From CAZUGA01 sp964619885 (GTDB lineage Bacteria > Pseudomonadota > Gammaproteobacteria > Methylococcales > UBA1147): a stretch of DNA of 64,000 bases. The translations under genes and the position numbers were made by a program. Below the pieces are notes generated by a model. It made no database searches. It saw only the letters and a list, made by a program, of their open reading frames with translations, and had not been told where the DNA came from. This document shows, one piece after another, positions 51,796 through 60,862 of the stretch. The DNA is taken from contig CAZUGA010000014.1 in the NCBI GenBank assembly GCA_964619885.1, forward strand, positions 33,182 to 97,181, in the 5' to 3' direction. How positions within the stretch are numbered: position 1 is the stretch's first letter; each line of letters opens with the position of its first letter.

Positions 51796-51822
51796 CTATA
51801 TCCCTCTGCACCCGGTAATGCG

Positions 51823-52443
51823 TTATTTAGAATAAAGCTCAACAACCAACTGTTCGTTAATTTCACTACCTAAATCAGCTCGGTCTGGTAGTGATTTAAA
51901 AACGCCACTTTTCTCTTTTGCGTTTACATCCACCCACTCCGGCCAACCGTATTGTTCGGCCACAGTGAGAGCATCATCTATGCGTTGTTGTATTTTACTT
52001 TTTTCTCTAATCGCTATGACGTCTCCTGGTTGAACTTGATATGAGGGAACATTCGTCATACGACCATTGATAGTTATGGCTTTATGGCTTACCAATTGTC
52101 TCGCCTCGGCTCGAGTAGACGCCAAGCCCATTCTGTATACTACGTTATCCAATCGAGCTTCTAACAAGTCCAGGAGATTTTCACCGGTGGAGCCTTTCCT
52201 TTTCGCTGCCGCCTTGTAATAATTTCTAAATTGCTTTTCCAACACACCGTAAATACGCCGCAATCTTTGCTTTGCGCGCAACTGTAAGGCATAGTCAGAT
52301 TGTCTGGTCCGCCGTTGGCCATGTTGCCCCGGAGATTGGTCCAATTTACATTTAGATTCTAATGATTTGCCGCGACCTTTCAAAAACAGGTCCGTACCTT
52401 CTCTGCGGCTAAGTTTGCATTTTGGGCCTAAATATCTCGCCAT
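51823..52443 (-). CDS. rpsD: 30S ribosomal protein S4
   Basis: 206 aa, ATG 52443. MARYLGPKCKLSRREGTDLFL, then an S4 RNA-binding domain RLDNVVYRMGLASTRAEARQLVSHKAI. A primary 16S rRNA binder; in enterics it represses the alpha operon, which cannot be tested here. Confidence 0.98.
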   Translation of the reverse strand: MARYLGPKCKLSRREGTDLFLKGRGKSLESKCKLDQSPGQHGQRRTRQSDYALQLRAKQRLRRIYGVLEKQFRNYYKAAAKRKGSTGENLLDLLEARLDNVVYRMGLASTRAEARQLVSHKAITINGRMTNVPSYQVQPGDVIAIREKSKIQQRIDDALTVAEQYGWPEWVDVNAKEKSGVFKSLPDRADLGSEINEQLVVELYSK

Positions 52444-52461
52444 TTCAATTAAACTCCAACG

Positions 52462-52848
52462 TTAAACTCTACGCCTTTTTGGCGGTCTACAACCATTGTG
52501 AGGAATAGGGGTTGCATCAGTAATGTTCGTTATTTTAAATCCCAGGTTATTCAACGAGCGAACCGCCGACTCTCTACCTGGACCAGGTCCTTTAATCAAT
52601 ACGTCCAAATTTCGCATGCCGTATTCCTGTGCGACTTTACCCGCTCTTTCTGCTGCCACCTGGGCAGCAAAGGGCGTGCTTTTCCTTGAACCCCTAAACC
52701 CAGAGCCCCCGGCTGTAGCCCATGCTAATGCGTTACCTTTGCGGTCCGTAATAGTAACAATTGTGTTATTGAACGACGCGTGGATATGCGCAATTCCATC
52801 AGAAACATCTTTCCTGACACGTTTCCGGGTGCGGCTACTAGTTGCCAT
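52462..52848 (-). CDS. rpsK: 30S ribosomal protein S11
   Basis: 128 aa, ATG 52848. HIHASFNNTIVTITDRKGNALAWATAGGSGFRGSRKSTPF in shortened view, and C-terminal ATPIPHNGCRPPKRRRV. Forms the platform of the 30S subunit beside S7 and S18. Confidence 0.98.
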   Translation of the reverse strand: MATSSRTRKRVRKDVSDGIAHIHASFNNTIVTITDRKGNALAWATAGGSGFRGSRKSTPFAAQVAAERAGKVAQEYGMRNLDVLIKGPGPGRESAVRSLNNLGFKITNITDATPIPHNGCRPPKRRRV

Positions 52849-52872
52849 CGGTTATACCTCTGTATTCAGATT

Positions 52873-53229
52873 CTATTTGCGGATGGGACGTCTAGGTCCT
52901 TTTCGTGTCCGAGAATTTGTCCTAGTCCGTTGCCCTCGAACCGGCAAACCGCGACGATGCCGGATTCCTCGATAACATCCCAGATCCATGAGTCGTTTAA
53001 TGTTCATGGACACTTCCCGACGGAGATCTCCTTCGACCGTGAAACGCGCTACGGATTGCCTAAGTGCATCGACCTGCTCTTCACTTAAATCTTTAATTTT
53101 GGCATCTGAGGCGACGCCGGTTTCAGCGCAGATTTCCTTCGATCGAGTCTCCCCGATACCGAAAATAGCAGTAAGTGCTACCGCAGTATGTTTGTGCTCA
53201 GGTATATTTATTCCGGCAATACGTGCCAT
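52873..53229 (-). CDS. rpsM: 30S ribosomal protein S13
   Basis: 118 aa, ATG 53229. MARIAGINIPEHKH and CYRGIRHRRGLPVRGQRTR mark S13, at the head of the 30S subunit near the decoding site. First gene of the alpha group, 86 bp after rpmJ. Confidence 0.98.
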   Translation of the reverse strand: MARIAGINIPEHKHTAVALTAIFGIGETRSKEICAETGVASDAKIKDLSEEQVDALRQSVARFTVEGDLRREVSMNIKRLMDLGCYRGIRHRRGLPVRGQRTRTNSRTRKGPRRPIRK

Positions 53230-53315
53230 CCACTTCGCCCTCTATTAATCTAATTCTGGTCTTCGGAAGTTAAGCGGTCAATTTTAACAGATACCAACCA
53301 ACTCAACAAGCAATG

Positions 53316-53429
53316 TCAGCCTTGTCGCTGTTTGTGTCGTCCATCCTTACAGATGACTCTTAGCACTCCACCACGTTTAACGATTTTACAATTACGGCAA
53401 ATTTTTTTTACCGACGCCCTAACCTTCAT
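53316..53429 (-). CDS. rpmJ: 50S ribosomal protein L36
   Basis: 37 aa, ATG 53429, ending MKV..RQRQG; too short for many gene callers. A zinc ribbon with Cys11, Cys14, Cys27 and His32 (CRNC, C, H) is the C+ form that requires zinc. Sits in the usual place between secY and rpsM. Confidence 0.95.
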   Translation of the reverse strand: MKVRASVKKICRNCKIVKRGGVLRVICKDGRHKQRQG

Positions 53430-53468
53430 AGTTTTTACCTCTATTCAAAATCTTGCCCTTCGTCTAAT

Positions 53469-54800
53469 CTAGGCTAAGCCCTTTGATGGCTTTTTGCCCT
53501 TTAAATTAGCTTTCTTCATTAAACCTTCGTACTGATGAGACATAAGATGCGATTGAACTTGGGCAATAAAATCCATAACCACAACAACTATAATTAACAA
53601 TGACGTACCACCGAAATAAAACGGCACATTCCAATATAAAATTAAAAATTCCGGCAGCAGGCACACTAACGTGATGTAAACCGCGCCAACCAGTGTAAGA
53701 CGCGTCATAACCGAATCAATATAATCCATCGTTTGCTTACCCGGCCGAATTCCAGGAATGAACGCACCCGATTTTTTCAAATTATCCGCAGTATCTTTAG
53801 AATTAAACACGATAGCGGTATAGAAAAAACAAAAGAAAACTATCGCAGCCGCGTAAAACATTACATATACCGGTTGCCCAGGGGAGAGCGTAGTCGCGAT
53901 GTCTTGTAACCAGCTAAAACCTTCTGCGTTTCCAAACCATCCCGCTATAGTCGCTGGAAATAAAATTATACTTGATGCAAATATCGGCGGGATAACACCG
54001 GCCATATTCAATTTTAGGGGCAAAAAGCTGGTTTGTCCCGCATACATCTTACGACCCTGTTGCCGTTTTGGGTAATTAATTAAAACCCGCCTCTGCCCTC
54101 GTTCTACAAAAACCACGAATGCAGTAACGGCTATCGCAATTACAAATAAAAGCAAAATAATAATCCCATTCATTTCGCCCGTACGTGCCAATTCTAAGGT
54201 TCCCCCGATAGCAGAAGGCAGCCCGGCAATTATACCGGCGAATATAATCATCGAAATTCCATTTCCAATTCCTCGTTCGGTCACCTGCTCTCCCAACCAC
54301 ATCAGAAAAATTGTCCCACATACCAATGTTACTGTTGTAATCACAACAAAATGTATACCCGGGTTTATTACAACAGATTGATTTTGCAGCGCGAAACTCA
54401 CACCAATTGCCTGGAACGTTGCGAGTACAACGGTGCCATATCGAGTGTACTGCGTAATCCTCCGACGACCAGATTCACCCTCTTTTTTAATCTGTTCCAA
54501 GCTTGGAACAACAACCGTTAACAGTTGCATAATGATCGATGCCGAAATGTACGGCATAATTCCAAGCGCAAATAGGCTAAGTCTTTTTAATGCGCCTCCG
54601 GAAAACATATTAAACATGTCTAATATTGAACCACCCTGCTGTTCGAACATATCAGCCAGTGCTTTAGGGTCAATCCCGGGCACCGGAATATGCGCGCCAA
54701 CACGGAACACAAACAACGCACCTAGCAGGAAAAAAAGGCGATTCCTAAGTTCAGTTAATTTACCAAACCGTCCAGCCATATTTGCATTAGGAGTATTCAC
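53469..54800 (-). CDS. secY: Preprotein translocase subunit SecY
   Basis: 443 aa starting at GTG 54800, two bases beyond the rplO stop; an internal ATG at 54779 lacks a ribosome site. Ten hydrophobic helices, with the plug-region sequence ADMFEQQGGSILDMFNMFSGG, the pore segment in MPYISASIIMQLLTVV and the C-terminal loop ALYIT-VCLLPEF-like part. Forms the protein-conducting channel. C-terminal GLMKKANLKGKKPSKGLA ends the protein. Confidence 0.97.
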   Translation of the reverse strand: MNTPNANMAGRFGKLTELRNRLFFLLGALFVFRVGAHIPVPGIDPKALADMFEQQGGSILDMFNMFSGGALKRLSLFALGIMPYISASIIMQLLTVVVPSLEQIKKEGESGRRRITQYTRYGTVVLATFQAIGVSFALQNQSVVINPGIHFVVITTVTLVCGTIFLMWLGEQVTERGIGNGISMIIFAGIIAGLPSAIGGTLELARTGEMNGIIILLLFVIAIAVTAFVVFVERGQRRVLINYPKRQQGRKMYAGQTSFLPLKLNMAGVIPPIFASSIILFPATIAGWFGNAEGFSWLQDIATTLSPGQPVYVMFYAAAIVFFCFFYTAIVFNSKDTADNLKKSGAFIPGIRPGKQTMDYIDSVMTRLTLVGAVYITLVCLLPEFLILYWNVPFYFGGTSLLIIVVVVMDFIAQVQSHLMSHQYEGLMKKANLKGKKPSKGLA

Positions 54801-55235
54801 TTAAATCTCTACCGTTCCACCTTGTGCCTCGATCACACTTCGCGCACCTTTTGTAACTAGAATTCCTTTAAGATTCACTGCTCGCTCCAATTTACCAGAA
54901 TCTATAACCTTAACTTTTTTGGTAAACATCGGCACTAAATTCTGCGCTTTCAACAAATCCAAATCGATTACGCTTGCATCTATTCCGGCCAACTCGTGTA
55001 ATCTAATTTCCGCGTTGAATTTTTTTATTCTTGACCTAAAACCGGATTTGGGTAACCGCCGTTGTAACGGCATTTGACCGCCTTCAAATCCAATCTTGTG
55101 GAATCCGCCAGAGCGTGATTTCTGTCCCTTATGACCGCGACCACAGGTTTTACCTAAGGTACAACCGATACCCCGCCCGACGCGTTTAGCCTTTTTTTTG
55201 CTTCCCAGCGCGGGCTTTAAAGAATTTAAATACAT
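54801..55235 (-). CDS. rplO: 50S ribosomal protein L15
   Basis: 144 aa from ATG 55235, which matches the E. coli length; frames to TTG 55250 or ATG 55244 would overlap rpmD. N-terminal MYLNSLKPALGSKKKAKRVG, then GKTCGRGHKGQKSRSGG. AGGA lies about 9 nt upstream. Confidence 0.97.
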   Translation of the reverse strand: MYLNSLKPALGSKKKAKRVGRGIGCTLGKTCGRGHKGQKSRSGGFHKIGFEGGQMPLQRRLPKSGFRSRIKKFNAEIRLHELAGIDASVIDLDLLKAQNLVPMFTKKVKVIDSGKLERAVNLKGILVTKGARSVIEAQGGTVEI

Positions 55236-55236
55236 T

Positions 55237-55422
55237 TCAGGCATCCTCAACTTTTAACATGTACGCAACCTTCTTGAGCATTCCTCTATTACACGGTGTA
55301 TCAGCCACCCGAACCGTCTGATGTAGACGCTTCAATCCAAGCCCAGTTAAACACGCTTTATGTGTCGCTAAACGACCAATCTTACTCCGCACCAAGGTTA
55401 CATCTAATTCTTTGCCGGCCAT
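55237..55422 (-). CDS. rpmD: 50S ribosomal protein L30
   Basis: 61 aa, ATG 55422. LDVTLVRSKIGRLATHKACLTGLGLKRLHQTV in a segment is L30; one Cys (ACLTG) is unusual but harmless. Four bp after rpsE. Confidence 0.96.
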   Translation of the reverse strand: MAGKELDVTLVRSKIGRLATHKACLTGLGLKRLHQTVRVADTPCNRGMLKKVAYMLKVEDA

Positions 55423-55426
55423 AATA

Positions 55427-55939
55427 TTATCCGATTATTTCTTCCACGGTTTTACCCCGTTTTGCAGCGACGTTTTTTGCGTTCGTCATGCCTGCCAAAC
55501 CGTCTATAGTTGCGCGAACGACATTTATAGGATTATTAGTCCCTATACATTTTGCCAAAACGTTATGTATCCCAACAACTTCGAATACCGCTCGCATAGG
55601 ACCACCAGCGATGATACCAGTACCCTGAGAAGCAGGTTGCATGTAAACTTTAGCCGCACCAGTTGTGGCCATTATCGGGTATTGCAAGGTTTCATCACTC
55701 AAACTGACCGATCGCATATTCCTACGAGCCTGTTCCATAGACTTTTGTATGGCTATAGGCACCTCACGGGCTTTGCTTAAACCATATCCCACATTACCTT
55801 GTCCATCTCCGACAACTGTGAGTGCAGTAAATCCGAATTGACGACCGCCTTTGACAACCTTGGCTACTCGCCTTACAGATACAAGTTTCTCCTGTAGCCC
55901 ATCAGTGTTTGTTCCCGATTGGGGAGATCCATTAGCCAT
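55427..55939 (-). CDS. rpsE: 30S ribosomal protein S5
   Basis: 170 aa, ATG 55939. RRVAKVVKGGRQFGFTALTVVGDGQGNVG identifies S5, an mRNA-entry protein of the 30S subunit; ram-type mutations in this family change fidelity. Confidence 0.98.
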   Translation of the reverse strand: MANGSPQSGTNTDGLQEKLVSVRRVAKVVKGGRQFGFTALTVVGDGQGNVGYGLSKAREVPIAIQKSMEQARRNMRSVSLSDETLQYPIMATTGAAKVYMQPASQGTGIIAGGPMRAVFEVVGIHNVLAKCIGTNNPINVVRATIDGLAGMTNAKNVAAKRGKTVEEIIG

Positions 55940-55953
55940 AAATTAACACCACC

Positions 55954-56307
55954 TTAGAATTTTAAACCGCTTTCACGTGCAGCATCTGCCAACGCTTTAA
56001 CGCGACCATGATATTGAAAACCACTTCGATCAAATGCAACATTATCGATACCCGATTCAATGGCTTTTTCTGCGAGTAGCTTACCAACCGCCGACGCTGC
56101 TTCTATATTACCTGTATTACGCAAGCTTTTGCGAAGATCAGAATTTACTGTGGAGGCACTAATTAAAGTAGTCGCTCCGTCTACACTATTGATTTGCGCG
56201 TAAATATGCCTCGGCGTTCTATGAATGGTCAATCTGCACCTGCCAGAATTACGGATTCTCGCTCTATTTTTAGCGGCACGTCTCAAACGTTTTGAATTGA
56301 TGCTCAT
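55954..56307 (-). CDS. rplR: 50S ribosomal protein L18
   Basis: 117 aa, ATG 56307. SINSKRLRRAAKNRARIRN and VAFDRSGFQYHGRVKALADAARESGLKF are L18; binds 5S rRNA with L5 and L25. Confidence 0.98.
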   Translation of the reverse strand: MSINSKRLRRAAKNRARIRNSGRCRLTIHRTPRHIYAQINSVDGATTLISASTVNSDLRKSLRNTGNIEAASAVGKLLAEKAIESGIDNVAFDRSGFQYHGRVKALADAARESGLKF

Positions 56308-56316
56308 AGGATGGCC

Positions 56317-56850
56317 TTATTTTTTCTTAGCTTCTTTTCTTACTACATGTTCGTCGCTGTAACGAACACCTTTACCCTTATAAGGTTCTGGTGGTCTATA
56401 GCCTCGAATCTTCGCCGCAACTTGTCCAACTTTTTGTTTATCAATACCCTTAACAATAACTTCCGTTTGACTCGGAGTTTCAATACTGATCCCGTCTGGA
56501 ATCTGGAACTCGATGGGATGCGAAAACCCAAGTGTGAGATTCAAAACCTTTCCACTAGTTTGTGCTCTGTACCCAACACCGATAAGTGTCAATTTCTTTT
56601 CGAATCCGTTGGAAACCCCAGTAACCATATTGTTTACCAAAGCGCGAGTTGTACCAGCCATGGCATTCGCGCCCCTATCTTGTGCATTAGCGCGAACTTT
56701 AATAACGTTATCTTCGATCTCTAGACCCACCCTGTCGTTCAAAATGAAGTCCAATTCCCCTTTACTGCCCTTCACAGTGAGGGAATTTCCATTCATCACT
56801 ACACTAACGTTTGCAGGAACAGATATCGGATTATTTGCGATTCTAGACAT
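56317..56850 (-). CDS. rplF: 50S ribosomal protein L6
   Basis: 177 aa, ATG 56850. MSRIANNPISVPANV, KKLTLIGVGYRAQ and C-terminal RPPEPYKGKGVRYSDEHVVRKEAKK. Two related domains; near the GTPase centre. Confidence 0.98.
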   Translation of the reverse strand: MSRIANNPISVPANVSVVMNGNSLTVKGSKGELDFILNDRVGLEIEDNVIKVRANAQDRGANAMAGTTRALVNNMVTGVSNGFEKKLTLIGVGYRAQTSGKVLNLTLGFSHPIEFQIPDGISIETPSQTEVIVKGIDKQKVGQVAAKIRGYRPPEPYKGKGVRYSDEHVVRKEAKKK

Positions 56851-56868
56851 AGCTTAGCTTCTCCAATG

Positions 56869-57264
56869 TCATGAAACCGTGCACAAAATCTCGCCACCAA
56901 AGCCTATCTCTCGAGCGGCACGATCTGTCATTACTCCCTTTGGGGTCGAAATTATAGCCACGCCTAAACCTCCAAGCACTTTGGGCAAATTATCTTTGGA
57001 TCGATAAATGCGAAGACCTGGCTTGCTGACACGGTCGATTTTTTCGATTACTGGCGTACCTTGAAAATACTTCAATTCCACCTTAAGTATCGGTTTATTT
57101 CCATCCATCGAGGTTTCATATTCTTTAATATAACCCTCTTCTTTCAAAACTTTGGCGATTGCTGCTTTTAACTTAGACCCCGGCATAGACACTTCTTGCT
57201 TTCCGGCTGCCTGACCATTTCTAAGTCGCGTCAGCATGTCTGAAACTGGGTCCGTCATGCTCAT
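56869..57264 (-). CDS. rpsH: 30S ribosomal protein S8
   Basis: 131 aa, ATG 57264. MSMTDPVSDMLTRLRNGQ and PGLRIYRSKDNLPKVLGGLGVAI match S8, same length as E. coli. In enterics it regulates the spc operon through the rplE region. Confidence 0.98.
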   Translation of the reverse strand: MSMTDPVSDMLTRLRNGQAAGKQEVSMPGSKLKAAIAKVLKEEGYIKEYETSMDGNKPILKVELKYFQGTPVIEKIDRVSKPGLRIYRSKDNLPKVLGGLGVAIISTPKGVMTDRAAREIGFGGEILCTVS

Positions 57265-57319
57265 CTTTTACTCCAGAAATATGTATTGTTGATCATTGAA
57301 GGTGCTTACCTATTCGTAT

Positions 57320-57625
57320 TTACCAACTCGCTTTAACGACACCAGGTACATCGCCGCGCATAGTTGCTTCTCTTAATTTATTACGACTCAAACCAAACTT
57401 TCTATAATAACCGTGCGGTCGACCGGTCAAACGACAACGGTTGCGAACCCGAACCGGACAAGCATCTCTCGGCATTTTCTGCAGACTCAATTCGGCTTTT
57501 TCTTTATCTTCGAATGAGGCCTCTACACTATTGATTATTGCTTTTAGTTTATTTCTCTTATCTGCGTACTTTTTAACTATTTTGATACGCTTTTTTTCTC
57601 GCGCAATCATAGATTTTTTTGCCAT
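57320..57625 (-). CDS. rpsN: 30S ribosomal protein S14 (long, zinc-independent form)
   Basis: 101 aa, ATG 57625. The long E. coli type: PRDACPVRVRNRCRLTGRPHGYYRKFGLSRNKLRE without the CxxC-x13-CxxC zinc ribbon. So the window has C- S14 and C+ L36. Confidence 0.97.
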   Translation of the reverse strand: MAKKSMIAREKKRIKIVKKYADKRNKLKAIINSVEASFEDKEKAELSLQKMPRDACPVRVRNRCRLTGRPHGYYRKFGLSRNKLREATMRGDVPGVVKASW

Positions 57626-57634
57626 GGTGTAACC

Positions 57635-58174
57635 TTAAGATTTGAATGGGAAGTTAAAAAGTTCCAATAACGCTTTGGCTTCGCCGTCATTTTTAGCCGA
57701 TGTTGTAATCGTAATATCCATACCACGTAACGTATCAATTTTATCGTAATCAACTTCAGGGAAAATGATTTGCTCGCGAACCCCCATTGAATAATTGCCA
57801 CGGCCGTCAAACGACTTATTGTTCAACCCCCTAAAGTCTCTAATTCTAGGAATTGCGACATTAATAAGTCGGTCCAGAAATTCATACATCCGCTCGCGTC
57901 TAAGTGTAACTTTACAACCGATCGGCATATCATCTCTGATTTTAAAACCGGCGATTGATTTTCTGGCAATGGTTACAACCGGTTTCTGGCCGGATATTTT
58001 GCTCATATCATCAACCGCAAACTGCATGACCTTTTTGTCCGCAACAGCTTCGCCAACACCCATATTCAAAGTTACCTTAGTAATTCGAGGCACAGCCATT
58101 ATCGACCCATAGTTGAATTTTTCTACAAGTTTCGGAACGACCTCTTCTTTATATATGGACGCTAATCTGGTCAT
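57635..58174 (-). CDS. rplE: 50S ribosomal protein L5
   Basis: 179 aa, ATG 58174. KVTLNMGVGEAVADKK and FRGLNNKSFDGRGNYSMGVREQIIFPEV match L5, the 5S rRNA binder at the central protuberance. Confidence 0.98.
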   Translation of the reverse strand: MTRLASIYKEEVVPKLVEKFNYGSIMAVPRITKVTLNMGVGEAVADKKVMQFAVDDMSKISGQKPVVTIARKSIAGFKIRDDMPIGCKVTLRRERMYEFLDRLINVAIPRIRDFRGLNNKSFDGRGNYSMGVREQIIFPEVDYDKIDTLRGMDITITTSAKNDGEAKALLELFNFPFKS

Positions 58175-58193
58175 AACTCAAATGATTCCTGGT

Positions 58194-58511
58194 TTAAATA
58201 TCAACAATCTCATTTGTTGATTTAAAAAAACGCACTTTTTTATTATCTTCAAGTACGCGTATTCCGATACGATCTGCTTTTTTTGTTTCCGGGTTGTATA
58301 TCCCTAGATTCGACAAATCGATAGGCATTTCTTTTTCTTCAATCCCGCCAGGGATATTTTGATTAGGGTTAGGTTTTTTATGTTTTTTGACGACGTTAAC
58401 GCCGTCTACCAGCGCCTTGTTTTCACCAACAAGTAAACGCACATTGCCCTGTTTCCCTTTATCTTTCCCAACCAGCACGACAACATCATCACCTTTTCGA
58501 ATCTTCGCCAT
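58194..58511 (-). CDS. rplX: 50S ribosomal protein L24
   Basis: 105 aa, ATG 58511. KIRKGDDVVVLVGKDKGKQGNV is a KOW motif. Assembly initiator of the 50S subunit. Confidence 0.98.
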   Translation of the reverse strand: MAKIRKGDDVVVLVGKDKGKQGNVRLLVGENKALVDGVNVVKKHKKPNPNQNIPGGIEEKEMPIDLSNLGIYNPETKKADRIGIRVLEDNKKVRFFKSTNEIVDI

Positions 58512-58520
58512 AATACTTTC

Positions 58521-58889
58521 CTATAAGACCTCGGGCGCCAACGAAATAATCTTCATGAATCGTTCGGTCCTAAGTTCACGCGTCACCGGACCAAATATAC
58601 GCGTCCCGATCGGCTGTAGTTGTGAATTCAAAATTACCGCTGCATTTCCGTCGAAACGAATCAATGACCCATCTGGGCGCCTTACACCTTTACGCGTACG
58701 CACCACCACCGCATTGTATACTTCGCCTTTCTTGACCTTGCCTCTAGGAATGGCATCTTTGACGCTGACTTTGATAATATCTCCAATCCCGGCATAACGA
58801 CGGTGTGACCCGCCCAATACTTTGATACACATAACCTTCCTCGCACCGCTGTTATCGGCAACATTTAGGCTGCTTTGCATCTGTATCAT
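58521..58889 (-). CDS. rplN: 50S ribosomal protein L14
   Basis: 122 aa, ATG 58889. MIQMQSSLNVADNSGARKV and KVLGGSHRRYAGIGDIIKVSV. Same length as in E. coli. Confidence 0.98.
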   Translation of the reverse strand: MIQMQSSLNVADNSGARKVMCIKVLGGSHRRYAGIGDIIKVSVKDAIPRGKVKKGEVYNAVVVRTRKGVRRPDGSLIRFDGNAAVILNSQLQPIGTRIFGPVTRELRTERFMKIISLAPEVL

Positions 58890-58936
58890 TTTTTATTCCC
58901 AAAATAAGTTAATAATTAAGCGCAAAATGGTCGTTG

Positions 58937-59203
58937 TTATTGACCGGCTGCCCCTAGGATCTCAACCAATTTCCAAGTTTTTCTCTTAGAAAGCGGTCGG
59001 CACGATTCAACGGCCACCAAGTCACCCTCTTGGCATTTATTATCTTCATCATGCGCTACCAACTTGGTTGACCGTCTGATGTATTTCCCATACACCGGGT
59101 GAGGGACCAAACGCTCCACGAGTACAGTTATGGATTTGTCCATTTTATTACTCACTACGCGCCCCCTAATGGTACGTGCAGTTTTCTCGACTTTATCACT
59201 CAT
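58937..59203 (-). CDS. rpsQ: 30S ribosomal protein S17
   Basis: 88 aa, ATG 59203 overlapping the rpmC stop by 4 bp (ATGA). RTIRGRVVSNKMDKSITVLVERLVPHPVYGKYIRRS pattern, OB fold. Confidence 0.98.
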   Translation of the reverse strand: MSDKVEKTARTIRGRVVSNKMDKSITVLVERLVPHPVYGKYIRRSTKLVAHDEDNKCQEGDLVAVESCRPLSKRKTWKLVEILGAAGQ

Positions 59204-59397
59204 GCTTCCGATCTCGTCATTTCGTGCAATATGGTTTTAATCCGCGCGATCTCTCGACGAACTTTTTTAACCTGGTCCGGTTTGGATAATTGACCACTAC
59301 CCTGTTGCATCCGCAAGTTAAATTGCTCTTTGGCTTTTTCCACCAATAACCCATCTAACTCGCCTTGATCTTTTTGTCTTAATTCGCTTGCATTCAT
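59200..59397 (-). CDS. rpmC: 50S ribosomal protein L29
   Basis: 65 aa from ATG 59397, one base overlapping the rplP stop (TGATG); a GTG one codon earlier is possible. MNASELRQKDQGELDGLL and KKVRREIARIKTILHE. At the tunnel exit. Confidence 0.96.
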   Translation of the reverse strand: MNASELRQKDQGELDGLLVEKAKEQFNLRMQQGSGQLSKPDQVKKVRREIARIKTILHEMTRSEA

Positions 59398-59810
59398 CAC
59401 ATTACCGTACGAGACGCAAAAGTTGTTTTAATGGGAAGTTTTGCAGCCGCAAGCTTAAAAGCCTCTCGTGCAAGATTCTCTGGCACACCTTGAATTTCGT
59501 ATAACATTGAACCCGGTTTAATCTGCGCCACCCAATACTCTACACTGCCCTTACCTTTACCCATCCGCACTTCCAGGGGTTTTTTCGTGATCGGTTTGTC
59601 GGGAAACACTCGAATCCATATCTTTCCACCGCGTTTAACATGTCGGGTAATAGCACGTCTAGCTGATTCAATCTGCCGTGCCGTTAAACGACCGCGAGTT
59701 GTCGCTTTCAATCCGTATTCTCCGAAACTTACTTTGCCTCCACGGTTTGCTAAACCGCTATTTCTACCCTTGTGCTGCTTACGAAATTTTGTTCTTTTTG
59801 GTTGTAGCAT
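59397..59810 (-). CDS. rplP: 50S ribosomal protein L16
   Basis: 137 aa, ATG 59810. [17 protein letters not shown] and [29 protein letters not shown]-like segment. Close to the A-site tRNA. Confidence 0.98.
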   Translation of the reverse strand: [137 protein letters not shown]

Positions 59811-59822
59811 ATCGCTATTTCC

Positions 59823-60500
59823 TCAATTAGATGCAGCGACTTTCTTGCCGTCACTGTTCTCTAGTGCCGTCTGGTCCAGGATTTCTCCTTTAAATATCCA
59901 CACCTTCACGCCAATAATACCGTACGTTGTTTCGGCTTCGGCCACCCCATAATCAATATCGGCTCGCAAAGTATGTAGTGGTACCCGGCCTTCACGGTAC
60001 CATTCGCGTCGCGCAATCTCTGCTCCATTTAATCGCCCGCTCACGTTTATCTTTATACCTTCCGCGCCCAATCTCATAGTATTTGTAACGGCCCTTTTCA
60101 TCGCACGTCTAAACATGATTCTTTTTTCCAATTGCTGGGCGACCCCTTCAGCAACTAATTGGGCATCTAGTTCGGGTTTCCTAATTTCCTCAACATTCAG
60201 GTGAACCGGAATCCCCATCATGGCAGAAACCTTTTGCCGCAATGAATCTATATCTTCACCCTTCTTACCAATAACAATCCCTGGCCTAGCCGTGTGAATG
60301 GTAATCTGCGCGTTATTTGCCGGACGATTGATTTGGATCCGGCTAACAGATGCATGTTTCAGTTTTCTTTTTATATAATCTCTAATTTTCAAATCTTGTA
60401 GCAGTAGCTCTGGGTAATCTTTAGACTCCGCATACCAACGAGAGGTCCAATCTTTTATAAACCCGAGGCGTATGCCTATTGGATGAACTTTTTGTCCCAT
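59823..60500 (-). CDS. rpsC: 30S ribosomal protein S3
   Basis: 225 aa, ATG 60500. MGQKVHPIGIRLGFIKDW, KH motif region VIGKKGEDIDSLRQKV. mRNA-entry site protein. Confidence 0.98.
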   Translation of the reverse strand: MGQKVHPIGIRLGFIKDWTSRWYAESKDYPELLLQDLKIRDYIKRKLKHASVSRIQINRPANNAQITIHTARPGIVIGKKGEDIDSLRQKVSAMMGIPVHLNVEEIRKPELDAQLVAEGVAQQLEKRIMFRRAMKRAVTNTMRLGAEGIKINVSGRLNGAEIARREWYREGRVPLHTLRADIDYGVAEAETTYGIIGVKVWIFKGEILDQTALENSDGKKVAASN

Positions 60501-60511
60501 GTTACCGCCCC

Positions 60512-60847
60512 CTAATCAAACTCTGCGACTTTAACGGTAATATGGCATGACCGTTTTAATATTCGATTTGCCCGCCCTTTCGCACGCGCTCTCACTCTTT
60601 TCAATGTTGGGCCTTCGTCGATAAAGACCGTAGATACTTTGAGTTCGTCAATATCGGCACCTTCGTTGTGTTCTGCATTTGCAATTGCAGATTCGAGTAC
60701 TTTACACATTAGAGCGGCACCCTTTTTAGTGCTGAAACGCAAGGTATTTAAAGCCGTCTCTACCGATTTACCTCGGATTTGATCAGCCACTAATCGGCCC
60801 TTTTGCGCAGATATCGGCGCATTTTTTAACTTCGCTGCAATTTCCAT
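60512..60847 (-). CDS. rplV: 50S ribosomal protein L22
   Basis: 111 aa, ATG 60847. APISAQKGRLVADQIRGKSV and VDEGPTLKRVRARAKGRAN-like pattern. Lines the peptide tunnel; its loop is a site of macrolide resistance in this family. Confidence 0.98.
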   Translation of the reverse strand: MEIAAKLKNAPISAQKGRLVADQIRGKSVETALNTLRFSTKKGAALMCKVLESAIANAEHNEGADIDELKVSTVFIDEGPTLKRVRARAKGRANRILKRSCHITVKVAEFD

Positions 60848-60862
60848 CTCAGTAACTCAGGT